A DNA stretch of 64,000 nucleotides, from positions 62,001 to 126,000 of the forward strand of contig NZ_LAXJ01000016.1 of NCBI RefSeq assembly GCF_001441615.1. Direction: 5' to 3'. Source of the stretch: Roseovarius atlanticus (GTDB taxonomy: Bacteria > Pseudomonadota > Alphaproteobacteria > Rhodobacterales > Rhodobacteraceae). Position numbers and translations under genes: made by a program. Below, one piece after another: positions 53,917-64,000 of this stretch. The first letter of the stretch is position 1, and each line of letters opens with the position of its first letter. The notes beneath the pieces were generated by a model, which was not told the DNA's origin, ran no database searches, and saw nothing but the letters and a program-made list of their open reading frames with translations.

Positions 53917-54351
53917 CCCGGCCGTGACCCGCCACAGGAATGTGGTACACATCTGGTACGTCCGCCCGCTCGATCACCACCAGACGCCTAAAATTTACGC
54001 AGTTATTGGTATTCTTTTGGTACATTCCCAAAAAGCACCGAAAATTAATGCCGCACAACCATGGCTGGATTAAATTCGCTGCGCTCAAACTCAGGCTGTG
54101 ATCTCCATCGCGCTGGATATTGAAATTAATCTATATTTTCCCGTAATTTAACTCGCAAGACCCGCCGCGATCAACGTGCTGCCGCGACCCGGCACCCCCT
54201 CAGATCCCGTCCATACGTGCTGCATTGCGGTCTGTTTCAAGGCCAAAAAAACGTTTGGCGGAACGCCGCTGACCCGTTTCAGTAATGGCGTCGCCGGAAT
54301 CGAAAGCGTACGGGACTGCGCACTCCGGCCAACACGGAGGTTATAAGAAAA
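53917..54351 (+). promoter_or_regulatory. Regulatory leader of amtB with 11-bp spaced direct repeats
   Basis: 435 bases without a gene. TGGTAC at 53943 and 53954, and TGGTAT at 54007 with TGGTAC at 54018, are two pairs with exact 11-base spacing; GTGACCCG at 53913 and 53924 has the same period. The rest is AT-rich up to about 54160 and then mixed. GGAGG precedes the amtB ATG. The repeats could bind a response regulator controlling nitrogen-dependent expression. No sigma-54 consensus was found. Confidence 0.4.
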
Positions 54352-55737
54352 ATGGAAGAACAACTCGCGGAACTTGCGGCCCAGGTGGCCGCGATCGAGG
54401 CGAAGGGGAACATGACCAACACCATGTTCGCAGAGACGTACTACTACCTCTCAATCCCTCTCATGATCATCATCCACGCAGGCTTCCTGGCCTACGAAAT
54501 GGGCGCATCGCGCGCCAAGAACGCGCTGTCGTCGGGGGTCAAGAACATCCTCGCCATCGCCTTCGTCATCCCCGCCTTCTACTTCTTCGGCTGGTGGGTC
54601 TACTGGGGCTTCCCCACCGGCTTTTCGCTCTCCGAAGGGCCGAATGGCATTTCCGGCGCGGCCTATGCCAATTCCATCGCCTGGCCCTGGGGCGACTCCG
54701 CCGCCTACATGGGACCCAACACCGAAGACCAGATCGACGGCGTCTTCTGGGGCGCCTTTACACTGTTCGCCGCCACCACCGCCTCGATTATGTCGGGTGC
54801 GGTGATCGAACGGATCCAGACCGTGGGCTTCGTCATCCTCGCTATCATCCTCGGCGGGTTCAGCTGGACGCTGGCCGCCGCCTGGGGCTGGCACGCGGAT
54901 GGCTGGCTGGTGCAGGACTGGGGCGTGCATGATTTCGGCGCCGCCGGACTGGTGCACGCGGTCGCGGCCTTCTTCGCCCTCGGCGTGCTGATCAACCTCG
55001 GCCCGCGCATCGGCAAGTTCAATGCCGACGGCACCGCCAATCACCTTGCGGGCCACAACATGCCCTTCACCGCGACGGGTCTCATGCTCATCGTCGTGGG
55101 CTTCTGGGGCTTCCTGATGGCCTGCCTCGTCGTTGGTGGCGAGGCGTGGTCTTGGGGTGCCAACTTCACCACGATCTACGGCACGCCCACCAACCTCGGC
55201 GCGCTCAGCTTCAACATCCTGATGGGTGTCTCCGGCGGCATCATCGGCGCGTGGCTCTTCACCCGCGATCCGTTCTGGATGATGTCCGGCGCGCTGGCGG
55301 GACTCATCTCGGTGGCCTCGGGTCTCGACATCTACTTCCCGTCGCTGACCTTCATCATCGCCATCGTCGCGGGCATCATGCTGAAACCCGCCGCCACGAT
55401 CCTCGAAAACATGGGGATCGACGACGCCGTCGGCGCGGTCACGGTGCACGGCACGATGGGCATCTTCGGAATGCTGATGCTGGGCATCTTCGCATCCGGC
55501 TACCCCGCGCTCACCGGCGAAGGCGCTCCGACGGTCAGCTTCATCGGCCAGCTTGTCGGCATCGTCGTCTTCGTGGCCATCGGTTTCAGCACCGGCTATG
55601 TCAGTTCCCTCATCCTGAAAATGGTGGGGATGCTGCGCGTGCCCGAGGCGGCCGAAATCGCGGGTCTGGACACGGTCAAGGTGCCGGCACAGGCCTATCC
55701 CGAAGGCATCATGGCGTCGCCCCCGGCGTCACAGTAA
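54352..55737 (+). CDS. amtB: Ammonium transporter Amt
   Basis: A 461-aa Amt/Mep/Rh channel with eleven predicted helices. It has a short polar N-terminal extension, then FAETYYYLSIPLMIIIHAGF, the twin-His residues in VHDFGAAGLVH (His193 and His202) and AVGAVTVHGTMGIFGMLMLG. It takes up NH4+/NH3. The usual GlnK gene is missing; a 56-aa membrane-protein gene follows after 15 bases. The leader is long and AT-rich. Confidence 0.95.
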   Translation: MEEQLAELAAQVAAIEAKGNMTNTMFAETYYYLSIPLMIIIHAGFLAYEMGASRAKNALSSGVKNILAIAFVIPAFYFFGWWVYWGFPTGFSLSEGPNGISGAAYANSIAWPWGDSAAYMGPNTEDQIDGVFWGAFTLFAATTASIMSGAVIERIQTVGFVILAIILGGFSWTLAAAWGWHADGWLVQDWGVHDFGAAGLVHAVAAFFALGVLINLGPRIGKFNADGTANHLAGHNMPFTATGLMLIVVGFWGFLMACLVVGGEAWSWGANFTTIYGTPTNLGALSFNILMGVSGGIIGAWLFTRDPFWMMSGALAGLISVASGLDIYFPSLTFIIAIVAGIMLKPAATILENMGIDDAVGAVTVHGTMGIFGMLMLGIFASGYPALTGEGAPTVSFIGQLVGIVVFVAIGFSTGYVSSLILKMVGMLRVPEAAEIAGLDTVKVPAQAYPEGIMASPPASQ

Positions 55738-55752
55738 TGAAAGGAAGAAACC

Positions 55753-55923
55753 ATGGGATTTCCCTTTGAAAACGCATCCTGGGACGGTGTCAGCGGCGTG
55801 ATCTTCGTCGGCGGCACCGGCGGCCACACGCTGATCTACAGCGTCATCGCCATAGGCATCTGCATCGCCGCCCTGCTCTTTGGCAACAGCATCGAGGCGA
55901 CCAAGTACAAGAAGCACAAGTAA
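55753..55923 (+). CDS. Small membrane protein linked to amtB (56 aa)
   Basis: A 56-aa frame beginning MGFPFENASWDGVSGVIF, with one membrane helix (LIYSVIAIGICIAALLFGNS) and a basic tail (EATKYKKHK). AAGGAAG is about 5 bases upstream of the ATG. The 15-base gap from amtB and the strong terminator after it make one transcript clear. The family is not recognised beyond its place beside amt. It may regulate or stabilise Amt, or act as a small subunit; this is inferred only from context. Confidence 0.8.
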   Translation: MGFPFENASWDGVSGVIFVGGTGGHTLIYSVIAIGICIAALLFGNSIEATKYKKHK

Positions 55924-55943
55924 GCGAGTTCTGCTTGCTTGAG

Positions 55944-55974
55944 ACGCCCCGCGGTTCCGCTGCGGGGCGTTTTG
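55944..55974 (+). terminator. Intrinsic terminator of the amtB operon
   Basis: ACGCCCCGC (55944-55952) pairs perfectly with GCGGGGCGT (55962-55970) around a 9-base loop, followed by TTT then GC. It lies 21 bases past the stop of the small membrane-protein gene. Confidence 0.88.
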
Positions 55975-56052
55975 CATGGACGCATGGTCAAATGGCTGTG
56001 AAGGCCCGCATTGACCCTGTTTCTCGGCGTGGTCGATGCTACTCCTTTCAAC

Positions 56053-56865
56053 ATGAAACGCTTGCCTGCCCTCCTCGCCCTCTTCCTCAGCCTGACGCTG
56101 CCCGGTCTTCCGGCCTTCGCCTGCGGGCCCGACACCGACTGCCGGATCGGCGACCGCAGTTACCGCATCTACCTGCCACAGGGGCAGGACGGCATCACGC
56201 CCATGGGAGCGCTGATCTTCGCCCATGGGTACAAGGGCTCGGCGGCGGGCACGATGCGCAACGGCTCACTGCGCGGCATGGCCGACCGCCTCGGAATCGC
56301 ACTGGTCGCGGCAAATGCGGCGGGCGACGACTGGCGCTTGCCCGGCACGCCCTCTGGCGGCGTCACCTCGCCCGACACGGAATTGGCCTATTTCGACGCC
56401 CTGCGCACCGACATTCTGGCCAGGAACGCGATAGACCCCGAGCACATCGTCATGGCCGGCTTTTCCGCCGGCGGGATGATGACCTGGACACTGGCCTGCC
56501 ACCGGCCCGCCGACTATGCCGGCTTCATTCCCGTCGCCGGCACCTTCTGGGCGCCCACGCCCGACAGCTGCACGATGCCTCCCGCCGACATCATCCATGT
56601 CCACGGCACGTCCGACCAGATCGTTCCACTTGCGGGCCGCGCCATCGGCGAGGCACGGCAGGGCGATGTCGAAACCGTCCTCGCCATGTATCGCAAGGTC
56701 GGCGGGCATGAGCCGTCGAAGGCCTCCGCCTTGCATGACGGCCTGACCTGCGAAGCCTGGACCGCCCCCAACGAGACCCGGTTGCTCAAATGCCTGCATC
56801 CCGGCGGCCACAGCTTTCGCACAGACTGGATCGCCGCCGCCTGGGACCTGATTGTCTCAGGGTGA
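56053..56865 (+). CDS. Secreted alpha/beta hydrolase (polyhydroxybutyrate depolymerase/feruloyl esterase-like)
   Basis: A 270-aa exported hydrolase with a signal peptide (LPALLALFLSLTLPGLPAFA). Catalytic motifs are IVMAGFSAGGMMTWTLACH (nucleophile Ser), HVHGTSDQIVP (Asp) and HPGGHSF (His), with the oxyanion segment LIFAHGYKGSAAG. It resembles LpqC/esterase PHB depolymerase group proteins, and several Cys suggest disulfides outside the membrane. The ATG at 56053 has only a weak ribosome-binding site; upstream codons read into the amtB terminator region. Confidence 0.85.
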   Translation: MKRLPALLALFLSLTLPGLPAFACGPDTDCRIGDRSYRIYLPQGQDGITPMGALIFAHGYKGSAAGTMRNGSLRGMADRLGIALVAANAAGDDWRLPGTPSGGVTSPDTELAYFDALRTDILARNAIDPEHIVMAGFSAGGMMTWTLACHRPADYAGFIPVAGTFWAPTPDSCTMPPADIIHVHGTSDQIVPLAGRAIGEARQGDVETVLAMYRKVGGHEPSKASALHDGLTCEAWTAPNETRLLKCLHPGGHSFRTDWIAAAWDLIVSG

Positions 56866-56932
56866 CCCGACGCACTTTACCTCGCTCCCGCCGCCGCTAG
56901 GTCCTGACACGAACGCCACGCAAGGGACCCGC

Positions 56933-57574
56933 ATGAGCACACACATCACCATCTTCGGCGCCACCTCCGGCATCGGCCAATGCACCGTTGAAGAGGCGCT
57001 GCGCCGCAATCACACCGTCCGCGCCTTCGCCCGCTCGGCCGGCGACATGGCCCCCGCTCCGGGGCTGGAACCATTTCCCGGTGACGCGCTCGACCCCGCC
57101 ACCGTCGCCGAGGCGCTCAAGGGCACGGATGCGGTGATCTACGCGCTGGGCATCAAGGAAAGCGTCTCGATGCTCTGGAAAGAGGTCACGCTCTTTTCCG
57201 AGTCCACCCGCATCCTTCTGGACGCCATGCAAAACGCGGGCGTCTCCCGCCTCGTCGCCGTCACCGGCTTTGGCGCAGGCCGCAGCCGCGCCGCCATTAG
57301 CAGTATTGAAAGCCTCGGCCACAAGGCGATCCTGGGCCGGCCCTACGCCGACAAGGACCGGCAGGAGGCGCTGATCATGGACAGCCCCCTCGACTGGACC
57401 ATCGCCCGCCCCGTCATCCTGACCAACGGCGCGCGCACCGGTACCTGCAAGGTGTTGCGCGAACCCAAGGCGTGGCGCAACGGTCTTATCTCCCGCGCCG
57501 ACACCGCCTGCTATCTGATCGACGCGATCGAGCAGGGTTTGGACATCCGCGGGGACGTCGTCCTCGCCCGGTGA
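56933..57574 (+). CDS. NAD(P)-binding SDR-like protein
   Basis: A 213-aa atypical short-chain dehydrogenase (NAD(P)H-binding/NmrA-like). The Rossmann motif is ITIFGATSGIGQCTVEEALR, then AVIYALGIKESVSML and VSRLVAVTGFGAGRSRA. It lacks the YxxxK motif of classical SDRs, so it may bind cofactor for sensing or act as a flavin reductase-type enzyme. ATG at 56933 follows AAGGGA. It is a single gene, convergent with the TIGR02186 gene. Confidence 0.84.
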   Translation: MSTHITIFGATSGIGQCTVEEALRRNHTVRAFARSAGDMAPAPGLEPFPGDALDPATVAEALKGTDAVIYALGIKESVSMLWKEVTLFSESTRILLDAMQNAGVSRLVAVTGFGAGRSRAAISSIESLGHKAILGRPYADKDRQEALIMDSPLDWTIARPVILTNGARTGTCKVLREPKAWRNGLISRADTACYLIDAIEQGLDIRGDVVLAR

Positions 57575-57683
57575 ATTCGCAATATCTGGACTTATGGTTT
57601 TTACGTATCGTTAAGTTTTGATGCTGCGCTCGCGAAATGCGCGCGGTGCGTTAATCCGCCGTGCCACGAACCGGCACCGCCGC

Positions 57684-57711
57684 GATACCCCCCGGATACC
57701 GACGCGATACC
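57684..57711. repeat. Three GATACC direct repeats at 11-bp spacing
   Basis: GATACC starts at 57684, 57695 and 57706, exactly one helical turn apart, in the 181-base gap between two convergent genes. No promoter is expected there for either gene. It could be a protein-binding site, part of an unannotated small RNA promoter or chance repeat drift. Confidence 0.55.
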
Positions 57712-57755
57712 GACGTCTGAAACCCAGTAAAACAGGATTTAACCAAAGACCCGAC

Positions 57756-58508
57756 TCAGCGGTCCCGTATCGCCCGGAACGCCGCCGACGCGCCCCAGCC
57801 CGCCGCGATGGCGATGGCCAGCGACATCAGCCCATAGATCAGCGGCTGTTCCCGCGACAGGTTGAAGATCCACCGCTCCAGCCCGACCTTCTGCACCCCG
57901 ATGGCCGTCTCGTAAGTCGCCACCACCTCGCCGCCGCGCGTCAGAAAGATGCGCGTCGCATAGGCCCCTTCCGTCAGGTTGGCCGGCATCTCGATGGATG
58001 TTCGGAACAGCGTCTGCTCGTCCAGCGACACCGCCCCTTCCAGCAGGCTATAGGCCCCGTTGGCCTTGCGGATGCGGATGATCGCCTCGGTAAAGGCCTT
58101 GGGATCGACCGTGGCACTGGCCGTTCCCACCGCCCGGATCGCCCGCGGGATCGAGATGCTGTGCCGCAGATCCTCGACATTCGACAGCACCTTGTCCAGC
58201 GGCCCTGTCGTGGCGATGGCATAGAACGACGGCGCCCGGTCCACCTCGACCGAGTCGACATTGACCCAGATGCCGAACCGCCGCTCCTTGCGGCGCACCA
58301 CCACGGGCTTGCTGGGGCCCGCGATGGTCACGATCACGTCCAGCGGCTCTTCGGGGATCTTTGCCTCGCGCTTGACCGCACCGAAGACCAGGATCTCCGA
58401 GCCGTCGAAGGTCGCCGTGATCGCCACCTTGTCACGGCTCAGGCCCAGCACGACCTCCTCGGCCATCAGCGGCCCGGCCATGAACACAAGGGCAATGAGC
58501 CAGCGCAT
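57756..58508 (-). CDS. TIGR02186 family membrane-anchored protein
   Basis: A 250-aa protein of the alphaproteobacterial TIGR02186 family: a signal peptide (MRWLIALVFMAGPLMA), a periplasmic beta-rich domain (EEVVLGLSRDKVAITATFDG, VVRRKERRFGIWVNVDSVEV), and a C-terminal membrane helix (PLIYGLMSLAIAIAAGWGAS). The function is not established. Genes of this family are typically coupled to a TauE-type exporter, as here, where the ATG shares a base with the exporter stop. Confidence 0.88.
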   Translation of the reverse strand: MRWLIALVFMAGPLMAEEVVLGLSRDKVAITATFDGSEILVFGAVKREAKIPEEPLDVIVTIAGPSKPVVVRRKERRFGIWVNVDSVEVDRAPSFYAIATTGPLDKVLSNVEDLRHSISIPRAIRAVGTASATVDPKAFTEAIIRIRKANGAYSLLEGAVSLDEQTLFRTSIEMPANLTEGAYATRIFLTRGGEVVATYETAIGVQKVGLERWIFNLSREQPLIYGLMSLAIAIAAGWGASAAFRAIRDR

Positions 58509-59422
58509 CAATGCCCCTCCGCCGCGCCGATGGAATAAAGCTCGGACGGCACCAGCAGCAAGTCCAGCGCCAGCTTGAAGCACACCGCCAGCACCATGAT
58601 GGCCAGCAGGATGCGCAGCTGCTCGGCTTTCATGCGCGTGCCGATCGTCGTGCCGATCTGCGCCCCGATCACACCCCCGATCAACAGCAGCACGGCCAGC
58701 GCCACGTCCACGGTAAAGTTCGTCGTGGCGTGCAAGAGCGTGGTGAATGCGGTCACGAAAATGATCTGAAAGAGCGACGTGCCAACGACCACCTTCGTGG
58801 GCATCCCCAGAAGATAGATCATCGCCGGCACCATGATGAACCCGCCGCCAACGCCCATGATCGCGGCCAGGATCCCCACGCAGATGCCAACGATCACCGG
58901 GGGAATGACGCTGATGTAAAGGCCGCTCGTGCGGAACCGCATCTTGAACGGCAGCTTCTGGATCCAGGTGTGTTTCTTGCGCTGCGCGGGCTTGCCCGAC
59001 TTGCTGCGCCGGATCGCCCGCAGGCTTTCAAAGAACATCATCCCGCCGATGATGCCCAGGAACACCACGTAGCACAGCCGCACCAGCAGATCGACCTGCC
59101 CCAGCGACCGCAAGTAGTTGAAGACCACAACGCCCAGCGCGGCGCCTATAAGGCCGCCTATGAGCAGAACGGTGCCCATTCGGAGATCAACGGTCTTCCG
59201 CCTCAGATGCGCCAGCACGCCCGAAAAGGAAGACGCCACGATCTGGTTGGCCTCGGTCGCCACGGCCACCGCCGGCGGGATGCCGATGAAGAACAGCAGC
59301 GGCGTCATCAAAAACCCGCCACCCACGCCGAACATGCCCGACAGCACACCCACCAATCCACCCAGCCCCAAAAGCAGGAACGCGTTGACCGAAACCTCGG
59401 CGATGGGAAGGTAGATCTGCAT
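58508..59422 (-). CDS. Sulfite/organosulfonate exporter TauE/SafE family protein
   Basis: A 304-aa TSUP family protein with seven to eight helices in two repeats, each starting with the family motif: GVLSGMFGVGGGFLMTPLLF near residue 25 and LAAIMGVGGGFIMVPAMIYL near residue 185, and a basic cytoplasmic loop (RSKSGKPAQRKKH) between. It is likely to export sulfite or a related organic anion. It is co-transcribed with the TIGR02186 partner. Confidence 0.92.
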   Translation of the reverse strand: MQIYLPIAEVSVNAFLLLGLGGLVGVLSGMFGVGGGFLMTPLLFFIGIPPAVAVATEANQIVASSFSGVLAHLRRKTVDLRMGTVLLIGGLIGAALGVVVFNYLRSLGQVDLLVRLCYVVFLGIIGGMMFFESLRAIRRSKSGKPAQRKKHTWIQKLPFKMRFRTSGLYISVIPPVIVGICVGILAAIMGVGGGFIMVPAMIYLLGMPTKVVVGTSLFQIIFVTAFTTLLHATTNFTVDVALAVLLLIGGVIGAQIGTTIGTRMKAEQLRILLAIMVLAVCFKLALDLLLVPSELYSIGAAEGH

Positions 59423-59575
59423 AACCCGTGTTAGCCCCGGCTCAGGGCTTTTTGCAAGTGCGGCATCGGCTTTGCCGTCTCAGGTCTGATCAATTTATGT
59501 GAACTGGCCTTACGAAGTGTGAACGCATCGGTCCATGCGCTTCCGTTTCCAAAACTTTTGAGACACCTTAGGCAG

Positions 59576-60523
59576 TTAGCGCTCCTTCACGTAAGGCACC
59601 CCACCCGATTTCGGGGGAATCGCCTTACCCACGAACCCCGCCAGGATCACTACTGTCAGGATATACGGCGCCGCATCCATCAATTGCGTCGGGATCGTGA
59701 TCCCGCCCAGTTCAAGGTTCTGATAGCGCAGCGCCACCGCCTGCAACAACCCAAAGAGCAGCGTCGCCCACAACGCGTGCCACGGCCGCCACTTGGCAAA
59801 GATCAGCGCCGCCAGCGCGATAAATCCCCGTCCCGCCGTCATGTCCTTGACGAACCCGGCCTGCAACGCGGTCGACAGGTACGCCCCCGCGACCCCGCAC
59901 AGAACGCCGCAGATCGCCAGCGCCGCGAACCGCATCCCCGGCACGCTGATGCCCGCCGTGTCCACCGCCTCGGGGTTTTCGCCCACCGCCCGCAGGCGCA
60001 GCCCGAAACGGGTGCGATACAGCACCCACCAACTCACCGGAACGGACAAGAATGCCAGGTAAACCAGTATCGTATGCCCCGACACCAGCTCGCCATAAAC
60101 CGGCCCGAGACTGTGCGCAAACGGCAGCGAAAGCGGCTCGAACCGCGCGCCCGTGCCCAGCGACGGCGTCCGCCCCGCTTCTTCGAACCAGTCCGCCGCG
60201 ATCAGCACCGTCAGCCCCGCCGCCAGGAAATTGATCGCCACGCCCGAGATCAGCTGATTGCCCCGGAACGTGATGCTGGCCAGCCCGTGCAGCCCCGACA
60301 ACATCATCGAAGACCCGATCCCCGCCAGCAGCCCCACCCAGGCCGACCCCGACACATAAGCGACGGCGGCCGAAAAGAACGCCGCCATCAGCATCTTGCC
60401 TTCCAGCCCGATGTCGAAAATCCCCGCCCGCTCGCTGAACAGCCCCGCAAGACAGGCCAGCAACAGCGGTATGGCCAACCGCACAGTGCTGTCGAGAACT
60501 TGCAGAAGGGTCAGGAACTCCAT
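59576..60523 (-). CDS. ABC transporter permease, BMP/nucleoside type (second permease)
   Basis: A 315-aa permease of the RbsC-like group used with BMP lipoproteins: LACLAGLFSERAGIFDIGLE with the coupling EGKMLM segment, FRGNQLISGVAINFLAAGL, and RAVGENPEAVDTAGISVPGM, which is typical of NupQ/YufQ-type proteins. GGAGAG lies 8 bases before the ATG at 60523. It is the last of the transporter genes, and the LysE-type gene ends 4 bases before it, so they are co-transcribed. Confidence 0.92.
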   Translation of the reverse strand: MEFLTLLQVLDSTVRLAIPLLLACLAGLFSERAGIFDIGLEGKMLMAAFFSAAVAYVSGSAWVGLLAGIGSSMMLSGLHGLASITFRGNQLISGVAINFLAAGLTVLIAADWFEEAGRTPSLGTGARFEPLSLPFAHSLGPVYGELVSGHTILVYLAFLSVPVSWWVLYRTRFGLRLRAVGENPEAVDTAGISVPGMRFAALAICGVLCGVAGAYLSTALQAGFVKDMTAGRGFIALAALIFAKWRPWHALWATLLFGLLQAVALRYQNLELGGITIPTQLMDAAPYILTVVILAGFVGKAIPPKSGGVPYVKER

Positions 60524-60527
60524 GCGG

Positions 60528-61163
60528 TCAACTCTCCGATGTGGCCATCTTGTATGCCGCAAAGCTGAAAAAACTGCCCAGGCCCGCCTCGATCCAGCGC
60601 CGCCCGCTGGCATAGGCCGTGCGAATGGGGCCCGAGGACAGGAACAGCGCCCAGGCCGCGTGCATCGTGAAACTGATCGCAAAGGCCCCGGCGACGAAGG
60701 CGGCAATCACCGTCCCCGGCGCCCCTTCGACAGCACCCACCGCCGCGATGGCCAGCCAGAAGACAATCGCCTTTGGGTTCGTCACCTGCAACGCGTAGCC
60801 CTGCGCGAACAGCATTGCAGTCGCCTGCTTCGGCGTTTTCATCACCGACAGCTTTGGCGGGTTCAGCGCCTTTTTGAACGCCCCGTAGGCCAGCCACACA
60901 AGGTAAGCCGCACCGATCAGCTTCAGCAGGCTCATCGCCCACGCAGCCTGCGACAGGATCAGCCCCACGCCCAGCATGGTCAGGATGTTGATCGTCATGC
61001 TGCCCGTGGCGATCCCGGCACAGGTCACCAGTGCCGGCCCCCGCCCCTGGTTGGTCGAGATGCCCAACAGCATTGCGACTGCCGGTCCGGGCGAGGACGC
61101 CCCCACCAGCAAGATGGCATAGGCAGCGACGAAACCGGGAAAGTAAGGCGCGAATTCGGTCAT
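60528..61163 (-). CDS. LysE family translocator
   Basis: A 211-aa LysE/RhtB exporter with about six helices: LLVGASSPGPAVAMLLGIST at the start, LLKLIGAAYLVWLAYGAFKK in the middle and NPKAIVFWLAIAAVGAVEG. Such proteins export amino acids or analogues. The gene lies between the two permease genes of a nucleoside-type ABC transporter on the same strand, 4 bases before one and 97 after the other. Frames extending upstream are noise. Its substrate is unknown. Confidence 0.9.
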   Translation of the reverse strand: MTEFAPYFPGFVAAYAILLVGASSPGPAVAMLLGISTNQGRGPALVTCAGIATGSMTINILTMLGVGLILSQAAWAMSLLKLIGAAYLVWLAYGAFKKALNPPKLSVMKTPKQATAMLFAQGYALQVTNPKAIVFWLAIAAVGAVEGAPGTVIAAFVAGAFAISFTMHAAWALFLSSGPIRTAYASGRRWIEAGLGSFFSFAAYKMATSES

Positions 61164-61260
61164 GATGCGAGGCTCCGATAAAGTGTGACACGTCCAATAT
61201 GCCACACACCGCCACACTTCCCCACCATCAACACTTCGCTCCAGGCCGTACCATGCGCGC

Positions 61261-62350
61261 TCATGCCTTCCGCCTCCGCCGCAGCGCGCCATAGGCCCGC
61301 TCCATCGGCATCCGCACCATGTTGTCCAGCGCCCCGGTGAACAGGATCACCAGCGCCTGTATCACCACGATCAGCTCCCGCGGGATCGACGTCCACAGGC
61401 CCAGCTCGCCCCCGCCTTGGTACAGGAACCCAAAGAGGATCGCCGCCAGGAACACCCCCAACGGATGGTTCCGCCCCATCAGCGCCACCGCGATCCCGAT
61501 GAACCCGGCGCCTTCGGTGGGGTTCAAGAGCAGCCGTTCCGCCTCACCCATCACCACGTTCACCGCCATCAGCCCGGCCAGCCCGCCCGAGATCAGCATC
61601 GCCACAACAACGATCTTCACCGGCCCGATCCCGGCATAGCGCGAGGCCGTCTGCGAATACCCCAGCGCCCGGATCTCATATCCCAGCCGCGTCCGCCAGA
61701 TCAGCAGCCAGACGAACAGGCAGGCCAGCACCGCCACGAACAGGCTGATATTGACCGGCGCCGCGCGCGAAAACGAAATACCCAAGGGCGCCAGCATGTC
61801 GTGCAGCGTCGGCAAGGTCGCCCCCTCCGGAAACCGCGCCGTGGCCGGCTCCACCGATCCCGCCGGGCGTAACACACCGCCCAGAAGGTAGTTCAGCAGC
61901 GCGGCCGCGATCAGGTTGAACATGATCGTGGTGATCACGATGTGACTGCCCCGCGTCGCCTGCAGCCACGCCGGTATCAGCGCCCAAAGCGCCCCGAACA
62001 CCGCGCCCCCCGCCATCGCGGCCGGCAAGGCCAGCGTCCAGTGCGGCCAGGGCAGCGCCAGGCACACCAGCGCCACGCCAAGCCCGCCCAGCATCGCCTG
62101 TCCCTCGGCCCCGATATTGAACATCCCCGCATGGCTCGCCACGGCAAAGGCCAGCCCGGTGAACATGAACGTCGTCGCGTAATAAAGCGTATAGCCCCAG
62201 CCATAAGTCGACCCGAACGCGCCCACGACCATGATCCTGACCGCCTCGACCGGGCTTTCCCCGATCGCCAGGATCACCAGCGCCGACAGCAGTGCGGCCA
62301 GCAAAAGCGACACCAGCGGCACCAGCACCGCGTCGGCCCAGCCCGGCAGC

Positions 62351-62358
<8 letters not shown>
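61261..62358 (-). CDS. ABC transporter permease, BMP/nucleoside type (first permease)
   Basis: A 365-aa permease of the NupP/YufP type: VRIMVVGAFGSTYGWGYTLY, FAVASHAGMFNIGAEGQAML, RGSHIVITTIMFNLIAAALL and GFIGIAVALMGRNHPLGVFL. GGGAGG lies just before the ATG at 62358. Its start overlaps the ATPase gene by 8 bases. It forms the membrane channel with the second permease at 59576. Confidence 0.93.
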
Positions 62359-63969
<1,611 letters not shown>

Positions 63970-63973
<4 letters not shown>

Positions 63974-64000
63974 GTGCCCGTCCCCTTGAAGCCCACGATC
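63970..64000 (-). CDS. 3' end of an upstream gene, probably BMP-family binding lipoprotein (partial)
   Basis: The last ten codons of a minus-strand frame (IVGFKGTGT and stop) lie at the window edge, with the TGA inside a GTGA overlap with the ATPase start. BMP-type ABC operons usually place the binding lipoprotein first, so that identity is inferred from order alone. Nothing else can be read. Confidence 0.3.

Noticed and set aside
53917..54351. Sigma-54 promoter before amtB
   Set aside because: No GG-N10-GC core with the TGGCAC and TTGC boxes was found by eye.
59433..59453. Plus-strand terminator-like stem AGCCC/GGGCT with T-run
   Set aside because: No plus-strand gene ends there; the 5-bp stem is too short to call without a gene.

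Overview
The window is GC-rich alphaproteobacterial DNA, most likely from a marine Rhodobacterales (Roseobacter-type) bacterium. The grounds are the gene families: three tripartite tricarboxylate transporters (TTT, TctABC), the aerobic CobG/CobF route to vitamin B12 with BluB and a BluE-like kinase, CbtAB cobalt uptake, the TIGR02186/TauE pair and an alphaproteobacterial elongator tRNA-Met. No rRNA, phage, complete insertion sequence or CRISPR array was seen.

Region 1 (1-13823) begins with the 3' end of a sensor histidine kinase. Two catabolic import modules of similar design follow. Module A is a GalB-like 4-oxalomesaconate hydratase, TctABC and a GntR/FCD regulator, facing a fumarylacetoacetate-hydrolase (FAH) family gene across an AT-rich spacer. 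Module B is a flavin-reductase-like gene plus TctABC, facing FAH, GntR/FCD, polysaccharide-deacetylase-fold and MetE-C-terminal-fold genes. The substrates are unknown; carboxylated ring-cleavage or keto-acid compounds are likely.

Region 2 (14005-16063) has a PQQ-type sugar dehydrogenase with a clear terminator, a 348-bp spacer and a small Cys-rich DUF1636 protein.

Region 3 (16047-40538) is a nearly complete aerobic cobalamin locus. It holds CbtB (58 aa), CbtA and a His-rich anchored protein under a cobalamin riboswitch; BluB; lower-ligand and nucleotide-loop genes; CobQ and CobO; a second riboswitch; then DUF1636, CobW, CobN, CobG, CobH, CobI, CobJ, CobL, CobE, CobM, CobB, CobA and CobF, mostly with 4-bp overlaps. 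CobK is encoded antisense inside this run. Together these genes take uroporphyrinogen III to adenosylcobalamin. The CobS/CobT subunits of the cobalt chelatase and the CobR reductase are not in the window.

Region 4 (40588-47899) is a third TTT operon (TctC, TctB, TctA, AbrB-like) divergent from a two-component system. Its sensor is an unusual single 803-aa polypeptide joining a histidine kinase to a periplasmic-type solute-binding domain. Three GTCAG repeats at exact 11-bp spacing lie upstream of tctC.

Region 5 (47896-51998) holds a GNAT gene, three broken genes (a methyltransferase with an in-frame TGA, a 5' aminotransferase stub and a 3' amine-oxidase stub), a FAD amine oxidase and a cupin. 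It looks like a decaying amine-catabolism locus.

Region 6 (52304-64000) holds tRNA-Met, a GlcD-type FAD oxidase, AmtB with a 56-aa membrane partner and terminator, a secreted esterase-like hydrolase, a NAD(P)-binding protein, TIGR02186 with a TauE-type exporter, and a BMP-type nucleoside ABC transporter with a LysE-type exporter gene between its two permease genes.
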